A DNA stretch of 64,000 nucleotides from contig JBEBXK010000008.1 in NCBI GenBank assembly GCA_040391605.1, positions 1-64,000 of the forward strand, given 5' to 3'. Under the pieces are notes generated by a model. It made no database searches, was not told where the DNA came from, and was given only the letters and a program-made list of their open reading frames with translations. Positions 7,994-16,637 of the stretch are shown here, in pieces (the first letter of the stretch is position 1; each line of letters begins with the position of its first letter). Origin of the DNA: Vulgatibacter incomptus_A (GTDB lineage Bacteria > Myxococcota > Myxococcia > Myxococcales > Vulgatibacteraceae). The translations under genes and the position numbers were made by a program.

Positions 7994-8677
7994 ATGTCGT
8001 CAGAGAGCTTGGTCGTCTCCCCTACCGCCGATCCCCGCCGCGTCCGCCTGCCGGATGGCAGCGTCGCCGCGCCGCCGGACGGCTGGGCTCTGCTGCCTCC
8101 AGGGGATCCGGGGCTGACCCGTCGGGTGAAGGCGGCGGGGCCGAGCTGGACCGTGATCGAGATGCGGGGGCGCAAGAAGTTCTCGAAGGGCGTGTGGGCG
8201 CCGGCAGGCCATATTGAGGAGGCGCGGGGCACGCTGACTGTGGAGCGCGCGGATCCCGCGTACGCGCGGCGGCGGGAGCAGGACGTCGCCCGGCGGGCGA
8301 AGGCGCAGGAGGCCTACGCCCACGACTTCGCGGCGACGGTCTTTCGATTCCTGCGCTTCTCCAAGACGTTCCACGCCAAGGCGATCGAGTTGGCGGCTGC
8401 GGTGGCGGCCCACGCGACGCCGGTGGGATCGGGGACGGTGGCGCGGACGGAGCGGATCCCGATCGAGCAGCGCGCCGAGGCGGCGGTGATCGCGTGGATG
8501 CGGCATCAGACGACCGCGTACGATCATATGAAGATCGCCCGGGTGAAGGGTGCCCGCCGCGGGGTGCGACGGGAGCTGGCGGAGGTGTCGAGGGCGCTGC
8601 TGGATCTGCATCGGAGCGACGTCCCTCACGAGCACCGAGCCTGCCCGCTCTGCTCGGCCCTGACGACGGGAGGCTGA
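7994..8677 (+). CDS. DUF2293 domain protein
   Basis: A 227-residue protein whose centre (AVIAWMRHQTTAYDHMKIAR) and following Arg-rich segment match the DUF2293 family, whose role is unknown. The C-terminus carries CPLC. The ATG at 7994 is preferred because the longer frame from 7832 begins with Gly-rich sequence of no protein character. It lies 3 bp upstream of the DHA2 exporter gene and is probably cotranscribed with it. Confidence 0.8.
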   Translation: MSSESLVVSPTADPRRVRLPDGSVAAPPDGWALLPPGDPGLTRRVKAAGPSWTVIEMRGRKKFSKGVWAPAGHIEEARGTLTVERADPAYARRREQDVARRAKAQEAYAHDFAATVFRFLRFSKTFHAKAIELAAAVAAHATPVGSGTVARTERIPIEQRAEAAVIAWMRHQTTAYDHMKIARVKGARRGVRRELAEVSRALLDLHRSDVPHEHRACPLCSALTTGG

Positions 8678-8680
8678 ATC

Positions 8681-10096
8681 GTGGCGACGTCCGACCGGCC
8701 CTCGGCGAGGCTCTCTCAGCCCGCGGGCAAGTGGGTGCTGGTCACGACGGTGCTCGGCTCGAGCATGGCGCTCCTGGACTCGACGGTGGTGAACGTGGCG
8801 CTGCCGTCGCTGGGGAGGAGCTTCGGCGCGGGGATCGCCGGCCTGCAGTGGACGGTCGACGCTTATATGCTCACCCTCGCGTCCTTCCTGCTCCTGGGGG
8901 GATCGTTGGGGGATCGCTACGGCAGGCGCCGGATCTTCGTGATCGGGGTGTGGTGGTTCACGCTGGCGTCCCTGCTCTGCGCTGCGGCGCCTTCACTACA
9001 TGTATTGGTGGCTGCGCGGGGGCTGCAGGGGGTGGGAGGTGCCCTGCTCATGCCGGGGGCGCTCTCGCTGATCCAATCTTCGATCCACCGCGACGATCGA
9101 GGGAGGGCGATCGGCGCGTGGTCGGGGCTGAGCGGGGTCGCCGCCGCCGTCGGCCCCCTCTTGGGCGGCTGGCTGGTGGGCTCGGTGGGCTGGCGCTTCA
9201 TCTTCCTGCTGAACCTTCCGCTCGGGGCGGCGGTGCTGGTGGCGGCGCGGCACGTGCCCGAGAGCCGCGACCCCTCCCAGCGAGGGAGGCGAGATCTGCT
9301 CGGCGCGGCCCTCGCGGTGGTCGGCCTCGGGGCGATCAGCTACGCGCTGATCTCGGCGGGGGGCGCAGGGGAGACGGCAGCGGGAGCGGTGACGGGGCTC
9401 GTCGGCGTCTCGCTGCTGGTGGCCTTCGTCTTCGTGGAGCGGCGCAGCGCGGAGCCCATGCTCCCGCTGGACCTCTTCCGATCGCGGGAGTTCTGCGTCG
9501 CCAATCTGATCACCTTCTGTGCCTACGCGGCCCTGGGCGGCACCTTCTTCTTCCTGGTGATCTACCTCCAGGTGGTGGCGGGTTATCCGCCGATCCTCGC
9601 CGGTCTCTCGCTGCTGCCCATCTCGATCGTGATGCTGCTCCTCTCGTCCTGGATCGGTGGCCTCGCCGCTCGGGCGGGGCCGCGGCGCCTCCTCGCCGGA
9701 GGCTGCTTCGTCGCCGCCGTCGGCATGGTGCTCCTGGGTCGGCTCGGCGCCGCACCCACCCTGCTGCGGGACGTCTTGCCGCCCATGATCGTCGTGGCGG
9801 TCGGCATCTCCTTCGTCGCGATCCCGGTCACCGTCGCGGTGCTGGCCGCCGCCGATCCCGTCCGAGCCGGCGCGGCCAGCGGCGTGAACAACGCGGTGGC
9901 ACGGGCTGCAGGCCTCCTCGCCGTCGCCGCGCTCCCCCTCCTCACCGGCCTCACGGGCCATGACTATGCCGGCGCCCTCGCCACGAGCTTTCCTCGGGCC
10001 ATGTGGATCTGCGCGGGGCTCCTGGTAGTCTCCGCCCTCCTCGCATGGACCCTGATCCGGGACTCCGAGCTCCGCATCGATCGGCCGGCCACATGA
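8681..10096 (+). CDS. MFS multidrug exporter, DHA2 (EmrB/QacA) family
   Basis: A 471-residue inner-membrane proton antiporter. About 14 hydrophobic segments, motif GSLGDRYGRRR in the first cytoplasmic loop and LDSTVVNVALPSL in TM1 (the DHA2 motif D1) identify the family. The GTG start at 8681 follows the DUF2293 stop by 3 bp. No membrane-fusion partner gene adjoins it, so it probably exports across the inner membrane only; the substrate is not predictable. Confidence 0.93.
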   Translation: MATSDRPSARLSQPAGKWVLVTTVLGSSMALLDSTVVNVALPSLGRSFGAGIAGLQWTVDAYMLTLASFLLLGGSLGDRYGRRRIFVIGVWWFTLASLLCAAAPSLHVLVAARGLQGVGGALLMPGALSLIQSSIHRDDRGRAIGAWSGLSGVAAAVGPLLGGWLVGSVGWRFIFLLNLPLGAAVLVAARHVPESRDPSQRGRRDLLGAALAVVGLGAISYALISAGGAGETAAGAVTGLVGVSLLVAFVFVERRSAEPMLPLDLFRSREFCVANLITFCAYAALGGTFFFLVIYLQVVAGYPPILAGLSLLPISIVMLLLSSWIGGLAARAGPRRLLAGGCFVAAVGMVLLGRLGAAPTLLRDVLPPMIVVAVGISFVAIPVTVAVLAAADPVRAGAASGVNNAVARAAGLLAVAALPLLTGLTGHDYAGALATSFPRAMWICAGLLVVSALLAWTLIRDSELRIDRPAT

Positions 10097-10189
10097 GGAG
10101 ACGCGGTGGAGGCCATGAGCCCCCATCGGACCTCGAGCCGCGATAGGGGGAAAGCCAACGCCAACAGACGCAACGAAGGAGCGTGTTCG

Positions 10190-11011
10190 ATGAAGCTGCC
10201 AGACCTGATCCTGAACGACGGTCGCGCCATCCCTCGCCTGGGATTCGGCACGTGGAAGATCTCCAACGACGACGCAGCGGCGACGGTTCGGATCGCGATC
10301 GAGACGGGTTACCGCTCGATCGATACCGCGGCGATGTACGGAAATGAGGAAGGAGTCGGGGAGGGGATCGCGTCCAGCGGCGTGCCGCGGGACGAGATCT
10401 TCGTGACCACGAAGCTATGGAACGACGACCAGGGCTACGATCAGGCGCTGCGGGCCTGCGACGCGAGCCTGAAGAGGCTCGGGCTGGAGTCGGTCGACCT
10501 CTACCTGATCCATTGGCCCAGCCCGGCAGCGAACCGCTACGTCGAGACGTGGAAGGCGTTGGTGCGCCTGCGGCAGGAGGGTCGGGCCCGCTCGATCGGA
10601 GTCTCGAACTTCCATCGGCCACACCTGGAGCGGATCATCGGCGAGACGGGCGTGGTGCCGGCGGTCGATCAGATCGAGCTGCACCCCTTTCTGCAGCAGC
10701 GAGAGCTGCGGTCGTTCCTGGGGGAGCAGGGCATCGCCACGGAGTCCTGGAGCCCCCTCGCGAGGGCGCGTCACCTCGACGATGAGGTGATCACCGACCT
10801 GGCGAAGGAGCATGGGAAGACGCCGGCGCAGGTGGTGATCCGCTGGCACCTCGATTCCGGCCTGCTCGTGATCCCGAAATCGAGCCATGAGGCTCGCATC
10901 CGCGAGAACTTCGATGTCTTCGATTTCCAGCTCGACGCCGACGAGCTGTCTCGCATCGCCGGGCTGGATCAGGGCCTGCGCACCGGACTCGATCCCGACA
11001 GCTTCGGTTGA
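10190..11011 (+). CDS. Aldo/keto reductase
   Basis: A 273-residue NADPH-dependent oxidoreductase of the AKR5-like group (2,5-diketo-gluconate reductase type). Signature segments are GFGTWKI, DTAAMYGNEEGVG, the catalytic-Lys region (TTKLWND), YLIHWPSP, IGVSNF, DQIELHPFLQQ and IPKSSHEARI. ATG at 10190 follows an AAGGAG site; an ATG at 10106 would add 28 unconserved residues. It lies 93 bp downstream of the exporter. The physiological aldehyde or ketone is unknown. Confidence 0.92.
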   Translation: MKLPDLILNDGRAIPRLGFGTWKISNDDAAATVRIAIETGYRSIDTAAMYGNEEGVGEGIASSGVPRDEIFVTTKLWNDDQGYDQALRACDASLKRLGLESVDLYLIHWPSPAANRYVETWKALVRLRQEGRARSIGVSNFHRPHLERIIGETGVVPAVDQIELHPFLQQRELRSFLGEQGIATESWSPLARARHLDDEVITDLAKEHGKTPAQVVIRWHLDSGLLVIPKSSHEARIRENFDVFDFQLDADELSRIAGLDQGLRTGLDPDSFG

Positions 11012-11217
11012 GGGAGGCTGGCGCTCCCAGCAGGCTGAGTCGAGATGCCGCAGCTCGGAAGCCAGGTCCCCGGGGAACGTCGCCACGGCCGGCGTCACAT
11101 TCCAACTCGGCATGGATCTGGCTTGCGGCCGCCACCGGGGCCCGGTGGCCGCAGCCCCGGGGAGGCTCGTCGGAGCAGGGACTCCGTTTGGCATCCGTCA
11201 CCTACAGGCGCCCGAAG

Positions 11218-12057
11218 CTATTGCCCGAGGAAATAACCTTCGCCAGCGATGACGGAGACGTAGCCGCCGCGGGTGCAGCCCTCCGGCCGGAAGGTCGACC
11301 ATTGGCTGAGGTTCCAGCCTTTGATGCCCCCCACCCATCCGGACCACATCAGGTTGGGGCCGTCGTCGCCGAGCCTTACCTCGATCTGGAGCGCGACTGC
11401 GTCACAACTGCTGGCCGGGAGGGCACATTGGGGGAGGTAGTGCATGCTCGGACCCCGGTCGGGGGTCGGCGGGTCGATCTGCGCCGGTGGGATGTCGCCT
11501 CTCCCCACGTGCAGCGCCATGACGATGTCACCGCGGTTGGCCACGTCGACCGCCTGGAGCGTGAGCCAGTCCCTGCTGCGGCTGATGGTGTATTCCTCGC
11601 CGGCATATTCGTTCCAGAGGGCATCGAACTTCCGTGGCCAGCGAACCACGAGATCGGTGTCCAGGGAGGCGAGGGAGAAGGTGGCCGTTTGTCCGGCGAC
11701 CTCCCGAAAGATGCCCACCTCGCTGAAGCCGATTGGGAGCTCGACGTTGGTTCCGACCTGGGTGGCCAGATCGAAGGCGTCGGTCGCGGTGACGCGGTCG
11801 AGAAACTGGTCGACGCATGCGTCGACGGAGCTCATGTCGTGCCCAAACGACCAGGGCTCCCGGGTATCATCGGAGGCTCCCGATCCGCCGGAGCCGACGC
11901 CTCCTGCGCCGCCGGTGCCTCCCGTGCCTCCTATGCCACCGCCTGGCTGATCGCAGTCCGCGCCTTCGCAGGGCCTCTCCTTCGGCTCCTCCGAGCTGCC
12001 GCAACCAATTCCCAACACTCCGACCCAAGCGACGACTGCGATCGATACGGCTCTCAT
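11218..12057 (-). CDS. Lipoprotein of unknown function
   Basis: 279 residues starting MRAVSIAVVAWVGVLGIGC, a lipoprotein signal. A Gly/Ala/Ser-rich linker (~40-60) precedes a globular domain with no motif I recognise; it has several Cys and a Trp-rich C-terminus (GGIKGWNLSQW). The frame stays open far upstream to 13587, but that extension is antisense to the NnrS gene and is rejected. It is divergent from nnrS. Confidence 0.75.
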   Translation of the reverse strand: MRAVSIAVVAWVGVLGIGCGSSEEPKERPCEGADCDQPGGGIGGTGGTGGAGGVGSGGSGASDDTREPWSFGHDMSSVDACVDQFLDRVTATDAFDLATQVGTNVELPIGFSEVGIFREVAGQTATFSLASLDTDLVVRWPRKFDALWNEYAGEEYTISRSRDWLTLQAVDVANRGDIVMALHVGRGDIPPAQIDPPTPDRGPSMHYLPQCALPASSCDAVALQIEVRLGDDGPNLMWSGWVGGIKGWNLSQWSTFRPEGCTRGGYVSVIAGEGYFLGQ

Positions 12058-12261
12058 CCGACATCTCCAATCTACCGGGGAGGGATCGGGATCGTCGCAC
12101 GACTTTCGTGGGCTCGCCACCAGGGAAACTGAAAAGACTCTTGGGCGGAGTGAGCTGTCTCCACTGCGGTTGCGGGTCGATCGTGGGGCATCTATGAGGA
12201 GATGAGACCTGCGCGACGTCCAGGGAGGCCCTGGGGACGGCCCGCGCGCTCCGGAGCGATC

Positions 12262-13467
12262 ATGACCAACCAGTCCACGTCCGTCCCACACCTTCCGGTG
12301 GGGCCAGCGCCAGGCGTCGGCGCGTTCTCGCATCCGATCTGGCTGGCAGGGTTCCGGCCCTTCTTCACGCTGGCCTTCGTGGCGGGCGCGCTCTTGCCGC
12401 TGGTCTGGGCGGCGGCCTTCTCCGGGGCCTTGCCCTGGAGGTCGACCGGGCCCTCGTCGATCGCGTGGCACGCCCACGAGATGTTCTTCGGCTTCGGCTG
12501 GGCGGTGCTCGGCGGCTTCCTCCTCACCGCCAGCAAGAATTGGGTGAAGATCCGCGGAATCCACGGCGGCGCCCTGGCGGTGGCGGTGCTCCTCTGGCTC
12601 CTGGAGCGAGGCGCGATCTTCATCGAGAGCCCGCTGTTCAGCCGCGCGCTCCTCAACGTCTTCCCCGTCTACGTGGTGGGCTACCTGGTTTGGACTCTGG
12701 TCCGCTACCGCAGGCAGGACGCCTTCGCAGACAACTGGTTCTTCGTGGTGGCGCTGCCGCTCTTTCTGGTGGCCAAGAACCTGCTGGTGACGCCGTCGAT
12801 GTGGCTCTACGGCACCACGATGACGCTGGGCCTCTTCCGGGTCGCGTTCGCCGTGATGTTCGAGCGGACCATGCCGCAGTTCATGAAGAACGCCATGGGG
12901 ACGCCCCTGCCGAAGCGGCGCTGGCTCGACATGCCGATCAAACTCCTCGTGATGGCGGCGGTCTTCGAGGCGCTCCTGCCGGTGAACGCGGCGGTGGTTG
13001 TCCTCGGCCTGGCGGCGCTCCTCCTCTTCGCCCGCCTGCTCACTTGGAAGCCGTGGGTGGGGATGAAGCGCTTCGAGATCGCCGTGATGTACGTGGGCTA
13101 TCTGGGGCTGGTGGCGCACTTCGCGCTCTCGTCGCTGCGCTACGCCGGCCTCTACGCGGGGTTGGGATCGCTCTCCACCCACGTCTTCACCTTCCTCTGT
13201 ATGGGCATGGTGATTCCGCCCATGCTGATCCGGATCAGCCAGGGCCACAACGGGCGCAAGCTGCGCTTCACCCGCGCCGATCGGATCGCGATGGCGGCGA
13301 TGGGCGTCGCGGCCTTCTTCCGCCTCGTGGCCACCCAGCTCTGGCCGGCGTTGCTGATGGAGTGGATCTACCTGGCAGCCATCGGCTGGTCGCTCTGCTT
13401 CGTACTGATCGGCCTCCGGGTGGTGCCCTTCCTCTGGCAGCCGCGGATCGACGGCAAGGTCCACTAA
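12262..13467 (+). CDS. nnrS: NnrS family membrane protein
   Basis: 401 residues, about 12 membrane segments. N-terminal HPIWLAGFRPFFTLAF, WHAHEMFFGFGWAVLGGFLLTA and the later FTFLCMGMVIPPMLIRISQGHNGR match NnrS, a haem- and copper-containing inner-membrane protein linked to nitric oxide metabolism and nitrosative stress tolerance. The conserved His-rich segments (HAHE, GH) are present. ATG at 12262 follows GGAG at -8; an ATG at 12202 adds Arg-rich residues. The gene end overlaps the convergent folE-like gene by 4 bp. NrfHA 4 kb downstream fits the same nitrogen-oxide theme. Confidence 0.92.
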   Translation: MTNQSTSVPHLPVGPAPGVGAFSHPIWLAGFRPFFTLAFVAGALLPLVWAAAFSGALPWRSTGPSSIAWHAHEMFFGFGWAVLGGFLLTASKNWVKIRGIHGGALAVAVLLWLLERGAIFIESPLFSRALLNVFPVYVVGYLVWTLVRYRRQDAFADNWFFVVALPLFLVAKNLLVTPSMWLYGTTMTLGLFRVAFAVMFERTMPQFMKNAMGTPLPKRRWLDMPIKLLVMAAVFEALLPVNAAVVVLGLAALLLFARLLTWKPWVGMKRFEIAVMYVGYLGLVAHFALSSLRYAGLYAGLGSLSTHVFTFLCMGMVIPPMLIRISQGHNGRKLRFTRADRIAMAAMGVAAFFRLVATQLWPALLMEWIYLAAIGWSLCFVLIGLRVVPFLWQPRIDGKVH

Positions 13468-14087
13468 CGCCGTCGGAGCTGGGTGTAGAAGGAACGGCGC
13501 AGCTCGACATCGTGGAGGAAGCGCCCGCGGAGGGCGGAGCTCTCGATGACGGTGTTCTGCTTCTCCACCCCCCGCATCCGCATGCACATATGTCGTCCTT
13601 GGATGACGATGGCCAAGGCCCCGGGCTGTACGGCGGTCTCGAGGGCGTTGGCGAGCTGCTCGGTGAGCCGCTCCTGGAGCTGGAGCCTGGTGGCGAAGTG
13701 GCCGAGGAGCTGGCTGAGGAAGGGCAGGGGCAGGGGGCGCTCGCCCTGGACCCAGCCGACGTGACAGCTCCCGAAGAAGGGGAGCAGGTGGTGCTCGCAG
13801 AGGCTGACGAACTCCAGGTCGTAGACGATCTGCATCTGGGCCGAGGCCCCTGCCGACGTCGACGAGGGGGACAGGGGCGAGGCCGAGGCCACCGGCGTTG
13901 ACGCCGCCGCAGGCGAGAGCGAAGGGGCCGGCTGGACGCGGCGCGCCGCCGCACCGAAGGGCCGTAAGACGCCGGCTGCGGCCTCCGGCGTATGAACCAA
14001 CCCCTCCCTGGCGGGATCCTCGCCGAGCTCCACGAGGAGCGCCCGGATCAGCGCGGGGATCCGGCCGGTGGCGGCGCGCTCAGCCAC
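13464..14087 (-). CDS. GTP cyclohydrolase I-like paralogue
   Basis: 207 residues, GTG start at 14087, overlapping the stop of the preceding folE by 8 bp. It keeps the zinc motif CEHHLLPFFG, the second Cys/His segment (GRHMCM) and MRGVEKQN. The usual helix after LVHTPEAAAGVLRPF is replaced by a ~45-residue Ala/Ser/Pro low-complexity stretch. The GLSK..R triphosphate-binding segment reads PLPFLSQ, so the Ser, Lys and Arg equivalent to E. coli S135, K136 and R139 are missing. Glu152 is kept (QERL). It may be inactive alone, have another substrate, or assemble with the upstream FolE. Confidence 0.85.
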   Translation of the reverse strand: MAERAATGRIPALIRALLVELGEDPAREGLVHTPEAAAGVLRPFGAAARRVQPAPSLSPAAASTPVASASPLSPSSTSAGASAQMQIVYDLEFVSLCEHHLLPFFGSCHVGWVQGERPLPLPFLSQLLGHFATRLQLQERLTEQLANALETAVQPGALAIVIQGRHMCMRMRGVEKQNTVIESSALRGRFLHDVELRRSFYTQLRRR

Positions 14088-14646
14088 GCGGGGGGCCGAT
14101 CAGCGAGAGGAACTCGCTGCGGGTGGCGGCCGAGGTGCGGAAGCTCCCCAGCATCGACGAGGTGATCACCTCGGAGTTCTGCTTCTCCACCCCGCGCATC
14201 ATCACGCAGAGGTGGCGGGCCTCGATGATCACGCCGGCGCCGATGGCGCCGATGGAGTCGAAGACGGCGCGGGCGATCTGGTCGGTGAGGCGCTGCTGGA
14301 TCTGCAGCCTCCTCGCGTACATATCGGTGAGCCTGGCGAGCTTGCTGATCCCGAAGACCTTCTGATCGGCGAGGTAGCCGATGTGGCATCGCCCGTAGAA
14401 GGGCAGGAGGTGATCCTCGCAGAGGCTGTAGAGCTCAATGTCTCTGGCGATGATCATGTTGTCGGCTTCTTGCTTGAAGATCGCCCGATTGATCAGCGTC
14501 TCGACGTCGGCCTGGTAGCCGGAGGTGAGGTAGTCGAAGGAGGCCGCCACCCTCGCGGGGGTCTTCAGCAGACCCTCGCGGTCTGGATCCTCGCCCAGCT
14601 CCAGCAGGAGCTCTCGGACTATCGACTCGACCTTCTTCTTATCCAT
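14080..14646 (-). CDS. folE: GTP cyclohydrolase I
   Basis: 188 residues. The family enzyme converts GTP to 7,8-dihydroneopterin triphosphate, the first step of folate and pterin synthesis. Full-length family features include DREGLLKTPARVAAS, ISKLARLTDMYARRLQ, ARHLCVMMRG and a strong AAGGAGGAG site before ATG 14646. Two usually invariant positions differ from E. coli: the zinc segment is CEDHLLPF (Asp at the H112 position; the zinc ligands C110 and H113 are kept) and QIQQRL has Gln at E152. It sits in an operon after folB and folK and overlaps the second folE-like gene. Confidence 0.92.
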   Translation of the reverse strand: MDKKKVESIVRELLLELGEDPDREGLLKTPARVAASFDYLTSGYQADVETLINRAIFKQEADNMIIARDIELYSLCEDHLLPFYGRCHIGYLADQKVFGISKLARLTDMYARRLQIQQRLTDQIARAVFDSIGAIGAGVIIEARHLCVMMRGVEKQNSEVITSSMLGSFRTSAATRSEFLSLIGPPRG

Positions 14647-14713
14647 GCGACTCTCCTCCTTCGGAAGCTAAGGGACGAGCCGCGGGCAGTCAGGCTGCGG
14701 CGACGTGACAAGG

Positions 14714-15238
14714 TCAGGGCTGCGACAGCAGCTCCCGCAGCGTGGAGGTGAAGGAGCGCAGTGGGAGCATCTCGCCCGGCTCGAAGCGTCGAGCGAGCTC
14801 TTCAGCGTGCAGGCCCAGCCCTGGAATCAGCAGGTCGGGGGCGATCTCGGCGAGGGGGATCGCGACGAAGGCGCGGTGGACTACGTCCCGATGAGGGAGA
14901 TCGAGAGCGCCACCGCGTAGCACGAGCTCGTCGTAGAGGAGGAGATCGAGATCGAGCTCCCGCGGCGCCATGCGATCGGCGCTCCTCACCCGTCCGGCCG
15001 CCGCCTCCAGGGGGAGGAGGAGGTCTTCCTTGATCTCGACGGGAGCGAGCACGGTATCGATGGCCACGACCCCGTTTACGAAGTCCGGCTGGTGCGGATC
15101 GCCTCCCAACGCGCGGGTGCGGTAGAAGGTGGAGATGGCGGCCAGCGTCGAGCGCCGGGCCAGATGCGCCAGGGCCAGACGGATGTTCGCCTCGGGATCG
15201 AGGTTGCTCCCCACGCCCACGAATGCCCGAACCGCCAC
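14714..15238 (-). CDS. folK: HPPK, 6-hydroxymethyldihydropterin pyrophosphokinase
   Basis: 174 residues. It transfers pyrophosphate from ATP to 6-hydroxymethyl-7,8-dihydropterin in folate synthesis. The N-terminal FVGVGSNLDPEANI, STFYRTRALGG, QPDFVNGVVAIDT and PRELDLDLLLYD (metal and ATP-binding Asp residues) and LPHRDVVHRAFV are the family signatures. It starts 7 bp after the folB stop and is followed by folE 67 bp downstream. No folP is in the operon. Confidence 0.95.
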   Translation of the reverse strand: MAVRAFVGVGSNLDPEANIRLALAHLARRSTLAAISTFYRTRALGGDPHQPDFVNGVVAIDTVLAPVEIKEDLLLPLEAAAGRVRSADRMAPRELDLDLLLYDELVLRGGALDLPHRDVVHRAFVAIPLAEIAPDLLIPGLGLHAEELARRFEPGEMLPLRSFTSTLRELLSQP

Positions 15239-15245
15239 CTTCGCC

Positions 15246-15599
15246 TCAGCCTCGCTGCCGGACGAGCTCGACCGCCACCGAGCGGGCGAAGCGAAGCGCT
15301 CCGGGCTTGGCCACCCTGACCCGGACCTCGTGGATCCGCGGCTCCTGCAGGCAGGCCGCAGCCACCGCTTCGGCCAGGGCCTCGAGGAGGTGGAAGCGCG
15401 ACTCCTCCACCAGGGCGAGGACCCTCTTCTTCACGACCTTGTAGTCCACCGAGTCTTCGAGACGATCGCTGCGGCCGGCGAGGCCGAGCTCCGTGGCGAG
15501 CTCGAGCTGCAGGACCACGTCCTGGCGCTCCCGCCGCTCCTCCGGATTCACGCCGACGATGCAGCGCGCGGCGAGATCTTCGATCAGGATGCGATCCAT
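15246..15599 (-). CDS. folB: Dihydroneopterin aldolase
   Basis: 117 residues, starting MDRILIEDLAARCIVGVNPE at 15599. It makes 6-hydroxymethyldihydropterin for FolK. The GVNPEER..RQ segment, SVDYKVVKKRV and FHLLEALAEAVA with the catalytic Glu, and the VAKPGAL motif fit FolB. The frame runs open to 16064 but that extension is antisense to the DUF2231 gene. It is the first gene of the pterin operon. Confidence 0.94.
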   Translation of the reverse strand: MDRILIEDLAARCIVGVNPEERRERQDVVLQLELATELGLAGRSDRLEDSVDYKVVKKRVLALVEESRFHLLEALAEAVAAACLQEPRIHEVRVRVAKPGALRFARSVAVELVRQRG

Positions 15600-15855
15600 C
15601 GCTCTCCTCGGCAGCAAGCGGGTGGAGACCAGCGGGACTCCTCGATGGAGATAGGTCCTGCCGCCTCCGAAGGGGAGCGTCGCGCTCCCTGAGGGGCGGC
15701 GTGGTGGCGGCGGCCCTCGACCCGGTGGGGGAGGGCGCTCGAGGCGGGAGGGGTGATCCCCCTCGGTGGGTCGGCCGGAGCCCATGCCCGCTCGCGCGGA
15801 CCTATTCTCCAGGTACTCGATCTCGATGGACGAGAGGCGCAAGAGGAGTCGACGC

Positions 15856-16380
15856 ATGGATCCGCTGGCGAAGATGATGGATTTCACCGAAGAGAAGCTG
15901 GGGCATAGCCCCCATCCCCCCCTGGTGGGCGTGCCGATCGGCGCGTGGTTGGTCACCAGCATCGCGGACCTTTTCTCGTTCGGGAGGAGAAGGAGCGGCC
16001 TCGAGGAGACCGCGCGTTTCAGCCAGGTGGTGGGTCTGGTAGGGGCGGCGGGGGCGGCGCTCACCGGACTGCGGGACTACAGCTACATCGAGCGCGATTC
16101 GCCCAGCCATCCGATCGCCACGCGCCACGGCCTCTACAACCTGGTGGTCTTCTCGCTCCACGCGACGAGCTTCGCCTTCCGGCTCGGAGGAGCCCGTGGC
16201 AGCGGGGCGGCCATCGCGAAGTCGCTGGGCTTCGCCGGCACCGGGTTGATGCTCTACACCGGCTGGCTGGGCGGGAAGCTGGTGGAGGAGTACGGCGAGG
16301 CGGTGAAGCCGGTGATCGCCGCACAGCACGCTGCCCGGGAGCAGCAGCGGACGCCGGACATCGAGATCTCCACCCACTGA
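15856..16380 (+). CDS. DUF2231 membrane protein
   Basis: 174 residues with four predicted membrane helices. HSPHPPLVGVPIGAWLVTSIADLF and later RHGLYNLVVFSLHATSF carry the spaced His residues of the DUF2231 family, a predicted haem-binding inner-membrane module of unknown role. ATG 15856 has AGAGGAG at -7; earlier in-frame ATGs (15766, 15826) lack this. It lies upstream of nrfHA on the same strand but with a 257-bp gap, so cotranscription is uncertain. Confidence 0.85.
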   Translation: MDPLAKMMDFTEEKLGHSPHPPLVGVPIGAWLVTSIADLFSFGRRRSGLEETARFSQVVGLVGAAGAALTGLRDYSYIERDSPSHPIATRHGLYNLVVFSLHATSFAFRLGGARGSGAAIAKSLGFAGTGLMLYTGWLGGKLVEEYGEAVKPVIAAQHAAREQQRTPDIEISTH

Positions 16381-16516
16381 TCGCGCTGCACCCTTCCGAG
16401 CTCGAGAGGATCGCCTCCCGCGAGGTAGAGGCGGTTCTCTCGACCGGGTGGCTCGCGTAGGGGGCCTTGGCGTTCCATCGCGTCCCGGCTGCCCCTCCTG
16501 AAACAAGAAAACAGAT

Positions 16517-16530
16517 ACGTTCCGTAACGT
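16517..16530. promoter_or_regulatory. Perfect inverted repeat upstream of nrfH
   Basis: ACGTT-CCGT-AACGT, in an AT-richer stretch 107 bp before the nrfH start. A second small dyad, CAAT-CTG-ATTG, lies at 16560-16570. Neither matches the FNR consensus TTGAT-N4-ATCAA. An operator for a nitrite- or NO-responsive regulator is a reasonable guess only. Confidence 0.4.
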
Positions 16531-16637
16531 CATCATCCTGGATGGTGACGCGGATCACGTCAATCTGATTGCCGGGAGGGGAACCGTCTGCTAACGAACA
16601 ACAGGATCTTCGGTTCGATGAAAAAGGAGAACGAGTC

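Noticed and set aside
12058..13587. Upstream extension of the minus-strand lipoprotein frame to 789 codons
   Set aside because: Antisense to NnrS and Arg/His/Gln-rich; the lipoprotein signal sits at 12057.
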